This document shows positions 50,745-59,933 of a stretch of 59,933 nucleotides of DNA, piece after piece. The notes below the pieces were generated by a model that was not told the origin of the DNA, ran no database searches, and saw nothing but the letters and a program-made list of their open reading frames with translations. The DNA is taken from assembly GCF_946886695.1 (NCBI RefSeq), contig NZ_CAMPJD010000023.1, positions 1 through 59,933 on the forward strand. The letters run 5' to 3'. The translations under genes and the position numbers were made by a program. Each line of letters opens with the position of its first letter. Position 1 is the first letter of the stretch. The stretch is from an uncultured Pseudoxanthomonas sp. GTDB lineage: Bacteria > Pseudomonadota > Gammaproteobacteria > Xanthomonadales > Xanthomonadaceae.

Positions 50745-52427
50745 TCACTCAGCATCGGCGAACACCACGCGACCGCTCGCATGCGGCCCGTGCACGGAGG
50801 TGTAGCGGAACACCAGTGTGCCGCGCTCCGGGTGCCATTCGAGATCAAGCCGGACCACATCCCCTGGCCGGGCGACACGCTGGAATTTCAGCGCCTCCAT
50901 GCGCAGGAAATGTCGTGGCACTGCGAACACCTCGCGCGCCAGCTGCACCGCCCAATCCAGTTGTGCGACGCCCGGCAGGATGGCAGCCTGCGGGAAATGT
51001 CCGTCGAACACCGCAAGTGAAGCATCCAGCGGCAACTCGACTTTCGCATGCATGACTTCCCGCAGGATCCAGTGCGCGGCCGGCCGCTCGGGACGGAACA
51101 GCGCCGTCAAGCCTGCTTCGGTCACCTTGCCCTGCGCATTCACCGGCAGTGCCGCAACGAAGCGCCAGCGGCGCGGTCGTGTCACGGCATCCTGATGGCC
51201 GGCAAGGTGGCGCGACAGGGTCTGCGAAAGCGCGCGCCGCATCGAAGGGTCGTCCGGCACCTGCGCGTCGTCGTTCATCACCACGACCGCCGCCAGTGTG
51301 CTGCGTGCGCCTCCCAGCAACAGCACGCGCGCGTCCTTCACCGCAGGATGCGAGAGGATCTGACGCTCCAGCGCGTCCAGTGACACCCGCCGCTCCTCCA
51401 CTTTGACGATGCGGTCAGCGCGACCGAGCAAGCGGAAGCCGCCGGCGCTATCCGGCTCTGCGCGATCCTGGCTATGCCACCAGACATCTTCATTCAAGTG
51501 GGGCGAACGCACCTCAAGCGCGCCGTCCCGTATCCGCCAATCGACCCCTGGGAGCGGTCGCCATGCCGGCTGTTCTTCCCGCCACTGGCGCCACGCGATG
51601 CCACCGGTCTCGCTGCTGCCGAGGATTTCCGTGGGCGGCACGCCGAGCAGTTGAGCCGCAGCGTGCGCGGCTTCGGCAGGCAACGCGCCGCCCGAGGAGA
51701 ACACCGCACGCAACCGCCCATGCAGCGACGACCACGACAGCTGGGCCGGCAGGCGCTTCAGGTGTGCCGGACTGGCGACCAGCACGGCGTCGTGGTCTTC
51801 CATCGCCGCCAGCAGGTCCTCCGGGAAAAACGCGCGCGGCACGATGGCGCGGCCGGCGGCCAGTGGCCACAGCACGCGGAACAGCAACCCGTAGATGTGC
51901 TGGTGCGACACCGTGCCGTGCACCGCCGCCCCTTCCAGACCCGCACCCAGCGCGGTCTCCAACGCCTCGACTTCGGCACAGAACTGGGCAAGGCACTTCT
52001 CGATCGCAACGGGTTCGCCAGTGCTTCCCGAGGTGTATACGGTCAGGCGCGTGGTCCTGGCATCCAGGGGAGAAAGCAGGGTCTCGCCCTCATCATCATC
52101 GGCGCATGCCAAGGATGCATCCGGCCAGTCGCCTGCAAACCCGTCCACGCGAGTGCGCAAGCGTGCCTGCGTGCCGGCCAGGGCATCGCCCGGCAGCACG
52201 ACCGTCTTGCCCGCGTGCCATGCTCCGTACAACGCTGCGGCGAAGCGCGCGGCATCATCGAAATGAAGCGCCCATGTCGTGCCGGTCTGCGTCTTGAAGC
52301 TCGCATGCCAGCGCAGCACCTCGCGATGGAAGTACGCGTGGTCACGTGCTTCACGGCCCGCGACCACGAACACACGGCCAGGCAGCGCCTGCACGGCCAC
52401 ATCAGTCAGATTGCGCCACTCAGCCAT
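50745..52427 (-). CDS. Fusion of AMP-binding acyl/aryl ligase and hotdog dehydratase
   Basis: A 560-residue two-domain protein. Residues 1-450 are an adenylate-forming enzyme (TVYTSGSTGEP for the P-loop, GSSETGGIAWR, GRADRIVKVEERRVSL), and residues about 455-560 form a FabA/FabZ-like hotdog with the motif FDGHFPQAAILPGVAQLDW (DGHFP, PGV). Other aryl polyene clusters have these as separate genes or as this fusion. It should load the aryl starter onto a carrier and help dehydration. Confidence 0.87.
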   Translation of the reverse strand: MAEWRNLTDVAVQALPGRVFVVAGREARDHAYFHREVLRWHASFKTQTGTTWALHFDDAARFAAALYGAWHAGKTVVLPGDALAGTQARLRTRVDGFAGDWPDASLACADDDEGETLLSPLDARTTRLTVYTSGSTGEPVAIEKCLAQFCAEVEALETALGAGLEGAAVHGTVSHQHIYGLLFRVLWPLAAGRAIVPRAFFPEDLLAAMEDHDAVLVASPAHLKRLPAQLSWSSLHGRLRAVFSSGGALPAEAAHAAAQLLGVPPTEILGSSETGGIAWRQWREEQPAWRPLPGVDWRIRDGALEVRSPHLNEDVWWHSQDRAEPDSAGGFRLLGRADRIVKVEERRVSLDALERQILSHPAVKDARVLLLGGARSTLAAVVVMNDDAQVPDDPSMRRALSQTLSRHLAGHQDAVTRPRRWRFVAALPVNAQGKVTEAGLTALFRPERPAAHWILREVMHAKVELPLDASLAVFDGHFPQAAILPGVAQLDWAVQLAREVFAVPRHFLRMEALKFQRVARPGDVVRLDLEWHPERGTLVFRYTSVHGPHASGRVVFADAE

Positions 52428-52971
52428 GCCGATGGCTCGCCTTCACGCGCTGGCGCACCAGCCACTCGCCACCGAACAACAGCCCGATCAGTCCGTAGGC
52501 GATCAGTCCGTTGTACAGCGCCCATGCGCGATCGGACATCCACAGCGCGGTGACCAGCGCGGCCGCGCCGTTGAGCATGAAGAAGCCGCACCACATCTGC
52601 GTCACCCGACGCGTGTATGCCACACCAGCAGGCGGCAGGTCGGGCTCCGTCAGGCGGGCGATACGCTCCACCGCCGAGGGTGGAAACACAAGGCTGGCAC
52701 CGAACACGAGCAACATCACCGCGTTGATCAGCGCCGGATAGAGTTTCAACGGCAGCGCCTGGTTGAAAACCGTGGCCAGCCCCGCGAGGACCGCGGCCCC
52801 TGCCGCAGCGGCCAGCCACACTGCTTGCCGGGTGGCGGCGGCGCGAAGCAAGGCCAGCACCAGCAGCAGGACGGCCAACCATCGTGGCTCGAAGCGGCCC
52901 ATGGCCCAGTACACCATCAGCGGGTACGCCACGGACAACGCCACGAAGATGATCGCGCCGATGCGGGACAC
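52420..52971 (-). CDS. COG4648-type inner-membrane protein of the aryl polyene cluster
   Basis: A 183-residue protein with about five to six membrane helices (IGAIIFVALSVAYPLMVYWA, LAVLLLVLALLRAAA and others). Small membrane proteins of this group go with aryl polyene loci; a role in lipid handling is likely but unproved. It overlaps the ligase gene by 8 bases. Confidence 0.78.
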   Translation of the reverse strand: MSRIGAIIFVALSVAYPLMVYWAMGRFEPRWLAVLLLVLALLRAAATRQAVWLAAAAGAAVLAGLATVFNQALPLKLYPALINAVMLLVFGASLVFPPSAVERIARLTEPDLPPAGVAYTRRVTQMWCGFFMLNGAAALVTALWMSDRAWALYNGLIAYGLIGLLFGGEWLVRQRVKASHRHG

Positions 52972-52988
52972 GCGGAGGCGGCCTGCGC

Positions 52989-53243
52989 TCAGGCGGCTTG
53001 GTCGCGGATCAGGCCGTACAGCACGTCCACGATGTCCTGCACCGTGCGCACCGACTTGAAGGCATCCGGCTGCAGGCTGCGCCCCAGCAGCGGCTTGAGC
53101 TGCACGATCAGGTCCACCGCATCGATGCTGTCGATGTCGAGGTCGTCGTAGAGACGGGCCTCGGGCGTGATGCGCACAGGCTCGATCTCGAAGCTGTCAT
53201 GCAGGATCGTGACGATCCGGTCGAAAAGTTCGTTCTTGGTCAT
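52989..53243 (-). CDS. Acyl carrier protein 2 of the aryl polyene cluster
   Basis: An 84-residue carrier protein; the 4'-phosphopantetheine serine is in DDLDIDSIDAVDLI (DSI motif). It is shorter and more acidic than the core AcpP and is placed 17 bases upstream of the membrane protein gene. Carries the growing polyene. Confidence 0.92.
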   Translation of the reverse strand: MTKNELFDRIVTILHDSFEIEPVRITPEARLYDDLDIDSIDAVDLIVQLKPLLGRSLQPDAFKSVRTVQDIVDVLYGLIRDQAA

Positions 53244-53266
53244 CTTGCCAGTCCTACCGTGCCTGC

Positions 53267-53527
53267 TCAGGCCTTGCCCTGCGAGGCGACGAAATCCGCC
53301 AACGCGCGCACGCTGGCGAAATGCCGACGGGTTTCCTGCGAGTCGGCAGAGAGCGCCACGCCATAACGCTTCTGCAGCGCCAGGCCCAGTTCGAGCGCAT
53401 CGATCGAATCCAGGCCAAGGCCTTCCACGAACAGTGGCGCGCTGGTGTCGATGTCGTCCGGGGAAATATCCTCCAGCGACAACGAAGAAATGATCAATTC
53501 CTTGATCTCGTGCTCAAGTGCCTGCAC
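53267..53527 (-). CDS. Acyl carrier protein 1 of the aryl polyene cluster
   Basis: An 86-residue carrier protein with the serine in EGLGLDSIDALEL. No ATG is usable: GTG at 53527 fits the family start (VQALEHEIKELI) and overlaps the acyltransferase end by 14 bases. Two ACPs, one per stage or chain type, is the norm in aryl polyene loci. Confidence 0.88.
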   Translation of the reverse strand: MQALEHEIKELIISSLSLEDISPDDIDTSAPLFVEGLGLDSIDALELGLALQKRYGVALSADSQETRRHFASVRALADFVASQGKA

Positions 53528-54311
53528 GCGATGGATCTCCCGCAAAGTAGATGGCCAGATGTTCCGTGAGCCGCCGGGCTGCCAGCGCCTCTCCCCCCGC
53601 CGACGGGTCCGCCCCCTCCGTTCCATTCAGGAACGGGGCGATCGGCAGGTCTTCCTGAACATCGATCACCATATGGAACCGCACCGGCGGCACACGATAC
53701 CACTTATCCCCTTTCCCCAACGTCGGTGGCGAGCACGTGATGCGTACCGGGGTGATGTCCAGTCTGCCGCGCACCGCGATGTTGGCGGCGCCGCGCTGCA
53801 GCTTCAATGGCTGCCCCGGCGTGGTCCGCGTGCCCTCGGGAAAAATGACCAGCGCCCCCCCCGCCCGCACTGCGGCGATGCAGTCCTCGACCAGCCCCGC
53901 ACCGTCGTCGTTGGATACGTAACCTGCGGCCCGTACCGGCCCGCGCATGAACGGGTTGCGCGCGACCGCGGACTTCACCACGCAGTCGGCGTTCGGTAGC
54001 AGCGACACCAGCAGGACCACATCGATCAGGGTGGGATGGTTGGCCAGCACCAACAGGCTGTCGCGCGCCAGGCGCTCGCGTCCGCGGATTTCGTACGTCA
54101 TCACGCCCAGCCGCCGCATCAGCTCGACATGCGCGGCAAAGCTGCGCTGTACGAGGCGGCGGGACCACCGGCGGCGGCGCTCCGGGGCGCGCACCAGCCA
54201 CAGGAGGGGCGGCAGGACGCAGGCGCCCAGCAACAACCCGCCGATGCCGAAGGCGAGGAAGCTCAGCCCCGTACCGACGACCCGCCAAGCATGATCCAAC
54301 CGGTCACGCAT
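53514..54311 (-). CDS. 1-acylglycerol-3-phosphate-type acyltransferase (PlsC-like)
   Basis: A 265-residue PlsC-like acyltransferase: a membrane helix near residues 12-35, the HX4D box in ANHPTLIDVV, and FPEGTRT for the second motif. It acylates a glycerophosphate-like anchor. ATG 54311 overlaps the chain-length factor gene by 8 bases; the longer frame to 54545 is shadow. Confidence 0.87.
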   Translation of the reverse strand: MRDRLDHAWRVVGTGLSFLAFGIGGLLLGACVLPPLLWLVRAPERRRRWSRRLVQRSFAAHVELMRRLGVMTYEIRGRERLARDSLLVLANHPTLIDVVLLVSLLPNADCVVKSAVARNPFMRGPVRAAGYVSNDDGAGLVEDCIAAVRAGGALVIFPEGTRTTPGQPLKLQRGAANIAVRGRLDITPVRITCSPPTLGKGDKWYRVPPVRFHMVIDVQEDLPIAPFLNGTEGADPSAGGEALAARRLTEHLAIYFAGDPSRAGT

Positions 54312-55047
54312 CGCGCCGCCACTGCCACGTGGTTCCGTCGCTGATCCAGCGCAGCGAAGGGGCACCGGACAGCAGGAAACGCAGCACATCCAGGCTATGC
54401 GGCAAACGGGCGGGCTCAAGTTCCGCTTCAATGGCAGTGCCTTCGCTTTCCCATCCGAGCCGCAGCGTGGACGCAGGGCCATCGGCGGGCACCAGCCGCC
54501 AGCACCAGGCAAAGCCGGCATCCGGTTCATCCGGGAACCCCGCATAGATCGCCGGCAACGGAGCGTCGTAGACGACCAGCATCACTTCCGGTGCGCCGTC
54601 TGCAAGCAACGCGGCGGCCTCCACGCATGCGGTCTCGACAGTCACCATGCCGCCAGCCAGCGCTATGTAATTGCCGCGCTCGCGCCGGAGGATGGAATAC
54701 AGGGCGGCAATCGCGTTGTGGACCGACAGGCCGAACGTCGTCGGCGACGGCGGCTGCTCAGCCGCGAGTGCTTCGAGCAGCTCCATCGAGCGCGCCACGT
54801 CGCCATGCCGGGACGCGAACACCATCGGAACCCCACGCTCTTCTGCGCGCTGGCACCAGCATGCCGTCTGGATCGCCATGCGACCGAGCCGCTCGATGCG
54901 ACGGCGCTGCATGGCCGGCACTTCTTCGAGCGCGGGCGTGTCGTCCCCCACCGGCAGCCAGGGCGCCATGGCCCAAGCGCGCCATGCGTCGTGGTCCACC
55001 AGTCCGGGGGCCCACGCGCTCCACTCCTTCACTGAGAAACCGATCAT
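54304..55047 (-). CDS. Beta-ketoacyl synthase chain-length factor-like protein
   Basis: A 247-residue protein of the ketoacyl-synthase N-terminal type 2 group, with VFASRHGDVARSMELLEALA and TFGLSVHNAIAALYSI. It lacks the catalytic Cys region of a full KS, so it should pair with an active KS and set chain length. It is the first gene of the operon; the promoter is in the 140-base gap towards tRNA-Ala. Confidence 0.85.
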   Translation of the reverse strand: MIGFSVKEWSAWAPGLVDHDAWRAWAMAPWLPVGDDTPALEEVPAMQRRRIERLGRMAIQTACWCQRAEERGVPMVFASRHGDVARSMELLEALAAEQPPSPTTFGLSVHNAIAALYSILRRERGNYIALAGGMVTVETACVEAAALLADGAPEVMLVVYDAPLPAIYAGFPDEPDAGFAWCWRLVPADGPASTLRLGWESEGTAIEAELEPARLPHSLDVLRFLLSGAPSLRWISDGTTWQWRRDA

Positions 55048-55138
55048 CCGTCGCGCAAAGCCCCGCCGATTCCGAATCGCCCTATTTCACCCGCATGCCC
55101 GGAGATTCGCCAGTTGTGAATTTTTTCGTAAGGGATGC

Positions 55139-55167
55139 TTGCGCATCGCAAACAGGCTGGCTATCAT
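55139..55167 (+). promoter_or_regulatory. Predicted promoter of tRNA-Ala/tRNA-Glu
   Basis: TTGCGC (55139) and TATCAT (55162) are 17 bases apart, and the tRNA-Ala starts 20 bases after the -10 box. The stretch is AT-rich for this genome. Confidence 0.6.
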
Positions 55168-55187
55168 TTCGCTCCTGCCAGCACGTT

Positions 55188-55263
55188 GGGGCCATAGCTC
55201 AGCTGGGAGAGCGCCTGCATGGCATGCAGGAGGTCGGCGGTTCGATCCCGCCTGGCTCCACCA
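55188..55263 (+). tRNA. tRNA-Ala (anticodon GGC)
   Basis: A 76-base cloverleaf with CCA encoded. Acceptor GGGGCCA/TGGCTCC, D arm GCTC/GAGC, anticodon stem CTGC ATGGCAT GCAG with anticodon GGC, and T arm GGCGG/CCGCC. Confidence 0.95.
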
Positions 55264-55317
55264 ACATCCGGACAATAGGCCGTCCGGAATGAAAAACCTG
55301 GCAACATTTTTACGTGT

Positions 55318-55393
55318 GTCCCCATCGTCTAGAGGCCTAGGACATTACCCTTTCACGGTAGCGACCGGGGTTCGAATCCCCGTGGGGACGCCA
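55318..55393 (+). tRNA. tRNA-Glu (anticodon UUC)
   Basis: A 76-base cloverleaf with CCA encoded: acceptor GTCCCCA/TGGGGAC, discriminator G, anticodon loop with TTC, T arm CGGGG/CCCCG. It is 54 bases after tRNA-Ala and shares its promoter. Confidence 0.95.
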
Positions 55394-55403
55394 ACTATCT
55401 TGC

Positions 55404-55431
55404 AGGCCCGGGAAACCGGGCCTCTTTTTTT
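55404..55431 (+). terminator. Rho-independent terminator of the tRNA pair
   Basis: AGGCCCGG, loop GAAA, CCGGGCCT, then C and seven T. A textbook intrinsic terminator 10 bases after tRNA-Glu. Confidence 0.92.
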
Positions 55432-55603
55432 GTGTTTCGCCCGGCTGACAGTTCGTAATGCCGCTTTCGCAGGCATTTACAAGAAACTCACCGCAAACGG
55501 CGTAGAAGCGACTCCACGCTTCCTTCCCTCGCAATGGATGGGCAGGCGTGTGTACTCAGTAGGTGCAGTCGAAGCTGGTGCCCCTTTGCCGGAGCCTGCC
55601 GTC

Positions 55604-55831
55604 ATGACCCACGATTCCCTTGCCGACGAGTTGATCTCCCAGCTCCCGATCAACCGCGACACGCGGTGGACCGCGGGTTCGCTTGGCCTGGATGAAGCCG
55701 CATTCGACGCCGTCGCCCAGCGCCTGCTCGAACTCGAAACACTGGGCGCTGTCGACGTGATGAACCTGTCGCGCGACGCGAACAACGGACTTCGCCGCCT
55801 CAATGCCATCCGCTTCATGCGGGTGGCCTGA
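55604..55831 (+). CDS. Small conserved-looking protein of unknown function
   Basis: A 75-residue protein, MTHDSLADELISQLPINRD and on, with FDAVAQRLLELETLGAVDVMN, a helical winged-helix-like layout. ATG 55604 is the likely start; the frame is open further up but that part is shadow of the tRNA and operon region. No family recognised. Confidence 0.6.
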   Translation: MTHDSLADELISQLPINRDTRWTAGSLGLDEAAFDAVAQRLLELETLGAVDVMNLSRDANNGLRRLNAIRFMRVA

Positions 55832-55855
55832 GCACAGGCTTGGGCAGGTTGCGCG

Positions 55856-56338
55856 TCAGGCGACGTCGCGCGTGACATTGACCGGGTGCAGCGTCGCCAC
55901 GCCGTGGCCCTGTCCCGCCAGGTATTCAAGCCATTTGCCCAGGAAGGTATTCATGCGCATGCGATGGCTGATCACTTCCGCCGGTGGCGGATACAGACCG
56001 ATGACATCCTGCCAGCGCCTGCCGACATAACAGTGCGTGGCTTCCGCCTGGTGCGCGTCGCGGTACAGGCGCACGAAAGCGGAAGGATCGGGCTCTCCCG
56101 TGAGCGGGTCGCAGAGGTCATAGGTCAGTCGCAGTTCCACCGTGTAGCGGTGCGTCTCGATGACCTCCAGGCGCACGTCCAGCCCGTCGCCGATGCTGGA
56201 CAGGTAGGTTCCCGGCTGCAGGTGCTCCGGCGCGAACAGTCGCGTGAGCCGCGCATGGTTCTCCGCGTAGAGCGCCATCAGCCAGCCGAAGCGGCTCAGC
56301 CGGGGGATGCGTGCGGTGCGTGCGAGGGCCTGGGACAT
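55856..56338 (-). CDS. DUF1249 (YqiB-like) protein
   Basis: A 160-residue protein of DUF1249: RLSRFGWLMALYAENHARLTRLF at the start, then the YTVELRLTYDLCDP and HCYVGRRWQDVIG region, and MRMNTFLGKWLEYL near the end. Widely kept in gammaproteobacteria, often near nudF/cpdA; a role is not established. Confidence 0.87.
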   Translation of the reverse strand: MSQALARTARIPRLSRFGWLMALYAENHARLTRLFAPEHLQPGTYLSSIGDGLDVRLEVIETHRYTVELRLTYDLCDPLTGEPDPSAFVRLYRDAHQAEATHCYVGRRWQDVIGLYPPPAEVISHRMRMNTFLGKWLEYLAGQGHGVATLHPVNVTRDVA

Positions 56339-56452
56339 GGGTCGATCCTACACGCCGAACCGCGCGCGCGGCAGCATTGACGACCCGTGGCGTGCGGCCT
56401 AAGTTAAGGGTTCCCCGGCGTTGCTTTCCGGGCCCACGCAAGCGCCCTCCCC

Positions 56453-57274
56453 TCAGTACATATCGCGCTGCAAGCCCAGCGTGGACAGGACCTTGCTCGA
56501 GATCTCCTCGATCGATTTGTTGGTCGTGCTCAGCGTGGGCAGGCGCTCCACCTGGAACATCGCCTCGGCCGCGGCCACTTCGCGCTTGCAGGTTTCCATC
56601 TTCGCATAGCCCGAATTCGGCCGGCGCTCCTGGCGGATCTGGTGCAGGCGGTCAGGATCGATGGTCAGCGCGAACAGCTTGCGGCGATACGGACGCAGGC
56701 GCGCAGGCAGGCGATCGGTTTCCAGGTCGCCGTCGGTCAATGGGTAGTTGGCTGCGCGGATGCCGTAGTGCAGCGCCAGGTACACGCACGTCGGTGTCTT
56801 GCCGGCGCGCGAGACGGCCACCAGGATGACGTCGGCCTCGTCGTAGTTCACCGCCATGCCGTCGTCGTGGGTCAGCGCGAAGTTCATCGCATTGATGCGG
56901 CGATGGTAGGTCTCGAAATCGACCAGGCCATGCGCCTGCCCCACCCGAGACTGCCGCTGCTGGCCCAGTTCGCGCTCCAAGGGTTCGATGAAGGGCGCGA
57001 AGACGTCCAGCATCAACGCACCGCTCTCCGCGATCAGTGCGCTCAGCGACGGGTCCACGCAGGAATTGATGACGATGGGCCGGCTGCCGAGCTTCTCTCC
57101 CATGCGGCGGATGCGATCGGCGGCGTCCCGGGCTTTCTCTTCGTCATCGACGAAGGACAGCCGGTCCGTCTGGAAACGCATGCCGGCGAACTGGGTCAGC
57201 AGGCTGTGGCCGATGGTCTCGGCGGTGATACCGGTGCCATCGGAAACATAGAACACCGGGCGCAACTCAGACAT
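56453..57274 (-). CDS. ppsR: PEP synthase regulatory protein (bifunctional kinase/pyrophosphorylase)
   Basis: A 273-residue DUF299 protein: [13 protein letters not shown] at the N-terminus and the P-loop-like [16 protein letters not shown] in the middle, and a C-terminal [11 protein letters not shown]. It turns PEP synthase off by ADP-dependent phosphorylation and on by phosphorolysis. ATG 57274 is used; GTG 57280 is also possible. It is divergent from ppsA, the usual pairing of enzyme and regulator. Confidence 0.93.
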   Translation of the reverse strand: MSELRPVFYVSDGTGITAETIGHSLLTQFAGMRFQTDRLSFVDDEEKARDAADRIRRMGEKLGSRPIVINSCVDPSLSALIAESGALMLDVFAPFIEPLERELGQQRQSRVGQAHGLVDFETYHRRINAMNFALTHDDGMAVNYDEADVILVAVSRAGKTPTCVYLALHYGIRAANYPLTDGDLETDRLPARLRPYRRKLFALTIDPDRLHQIRQERRPNSGYAKMETCKREVAAAEAMFQVERLPTLSTTNKSIEEISSKVLSTLGLQRDMY

Positions 57275-57427
57275 GGCCACCCGTTCCCCGCTTCACCATG
57301 GAAATCCCCTTCAGATCAAGCTTGTCTGCAATTGGTATGCACTGCATCATAGCGCCTCTTTCCCCATGGACACGGCCCCCACGCCGGTGGTCATCGGCAT
57401 GGCGCGGCCTGCTTCGGAGCATTGCGC

Positions 57428-59818
<2,391 letters not shown>

Positions 59819-59870
59819 CCCGCTGCGATCATCTTCACGCAAACGCGGTTACCATCATCCTGTAAACCCG

Positions 59871-59892
59871 GCACGCCCCTGATGGGGCGTGC
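59871..59892 (+). terminator. Hairpin after ppsA
   Basis: GCACGCCCC and GGGGCGTGC form 9 perfect pairs with a TGAT loop. A short TTTC follows, so it is a probable terminator. Confidence 0.65.
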
Positions 59893-59911
59893 TGCATTTC
59901 AGGAGTCCTGC

Positions 59912-59933
59912 ATGTCCGCGTCCCCCACCACGC
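59912..59933 (+). CDS. Start of the next gene, cut by the window end
   Basis: AGGAG at 59901 and ATG at 59912 open a frame MSASPTT that runs off the edge. Nothing more can be said. Confidence 0.4.

Overview
The window looks like a chromosomal piece of a high-GC gammaproteobacterium of the family Xanthomonadaceae (Pseudoxanthomonas, Xanthomonas or a close relative). The evidence is a full xanthomonadin-type aryl polyene pigment cluster, a CopL-CopA-CopB copper operon of the Xanthomonas kind, and the divergent ppsR/ppsA pair. The genus is an inference. Everything left of about 29.26 kb is visibly less GC-rich and reads as accessory DNA; everything right of it is compact, GC-rich and core-like.

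1-11.8 kb: small accessory metabolism. A LysR regulator sits beside a partial alcohol dehydrogenase. A leftward run encodes SDR, TehA-like transporter, SnoaL-like protein, Gfo/Idh/MocA oxidoreductase and quinone oxidoreductase. An AraC regulator is divergent to it. A rightward set follows: chloroperoxidase-like hydrolase, metallo-beta-lactamase-fold enzyme, patatin, tautomerase, DsrE-like protein, and a second AraC regulator.

11.9-29.26 kb: a layered defence and mobility island. It holds (a) a 1438-residue P-loop NTPase with a C-terminal PD-(D/E)xK nuclease, starting 4 bases after the stop of a TnpS-like tyrosine recombinase, which is divergent from a TnpT/KfrA-like protein across a 33-bp core-type inverted repeat; (b) a HigB-HigA-SecB-like toxin-antitoxin-chaperone operon; (c) a type III CBASS operon (TRIP13-like AAA, Cap8, HORMA, CD-NTase) ending in a DUF6602-type nuclease and controlled by a divergent CapW-like WYL regulator; (d) an AbiGi-like gene; (e) a segment bounded by two oppositely oriented dif/pdif-like 11-6-11 sites. 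That segment contains an odd 93-nt tRNA (anticodon UAU, long variable region), three same-strand genes right behind it (a small protein and two tandem DEDDh exonuclease paralogues), an orphan RelB-like antitoxin and the repeat-bearing end of a transposon.

29.27-38.7 kb: glucokinase, then a copper island (copL, copA, copB, DUF411 protein, CueR-like MerR regulator with its operator, copper P-type ATPase) and three secreted proteins of unknown role.

38.7-55.05 kb: an 18-gene leftward aryl polyene operon with almost every gene overlapping the next. It has two KS, a KS chain-length factor, FabG, a dehydratase, a ligase-dehydratase fusion, two carrier proteins, two acyltransferases, GT2, ammonia-lyase, thioesterase, LolA-like protein, MMPL exporter, a flavin halogenase-like enzyme, and lipoprotein and membrane proteins. 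55.05-59.9 kb: tRNA-Ala(GGC), tRNA-Glu(UUC), two small genes, ppsR and ppsA.
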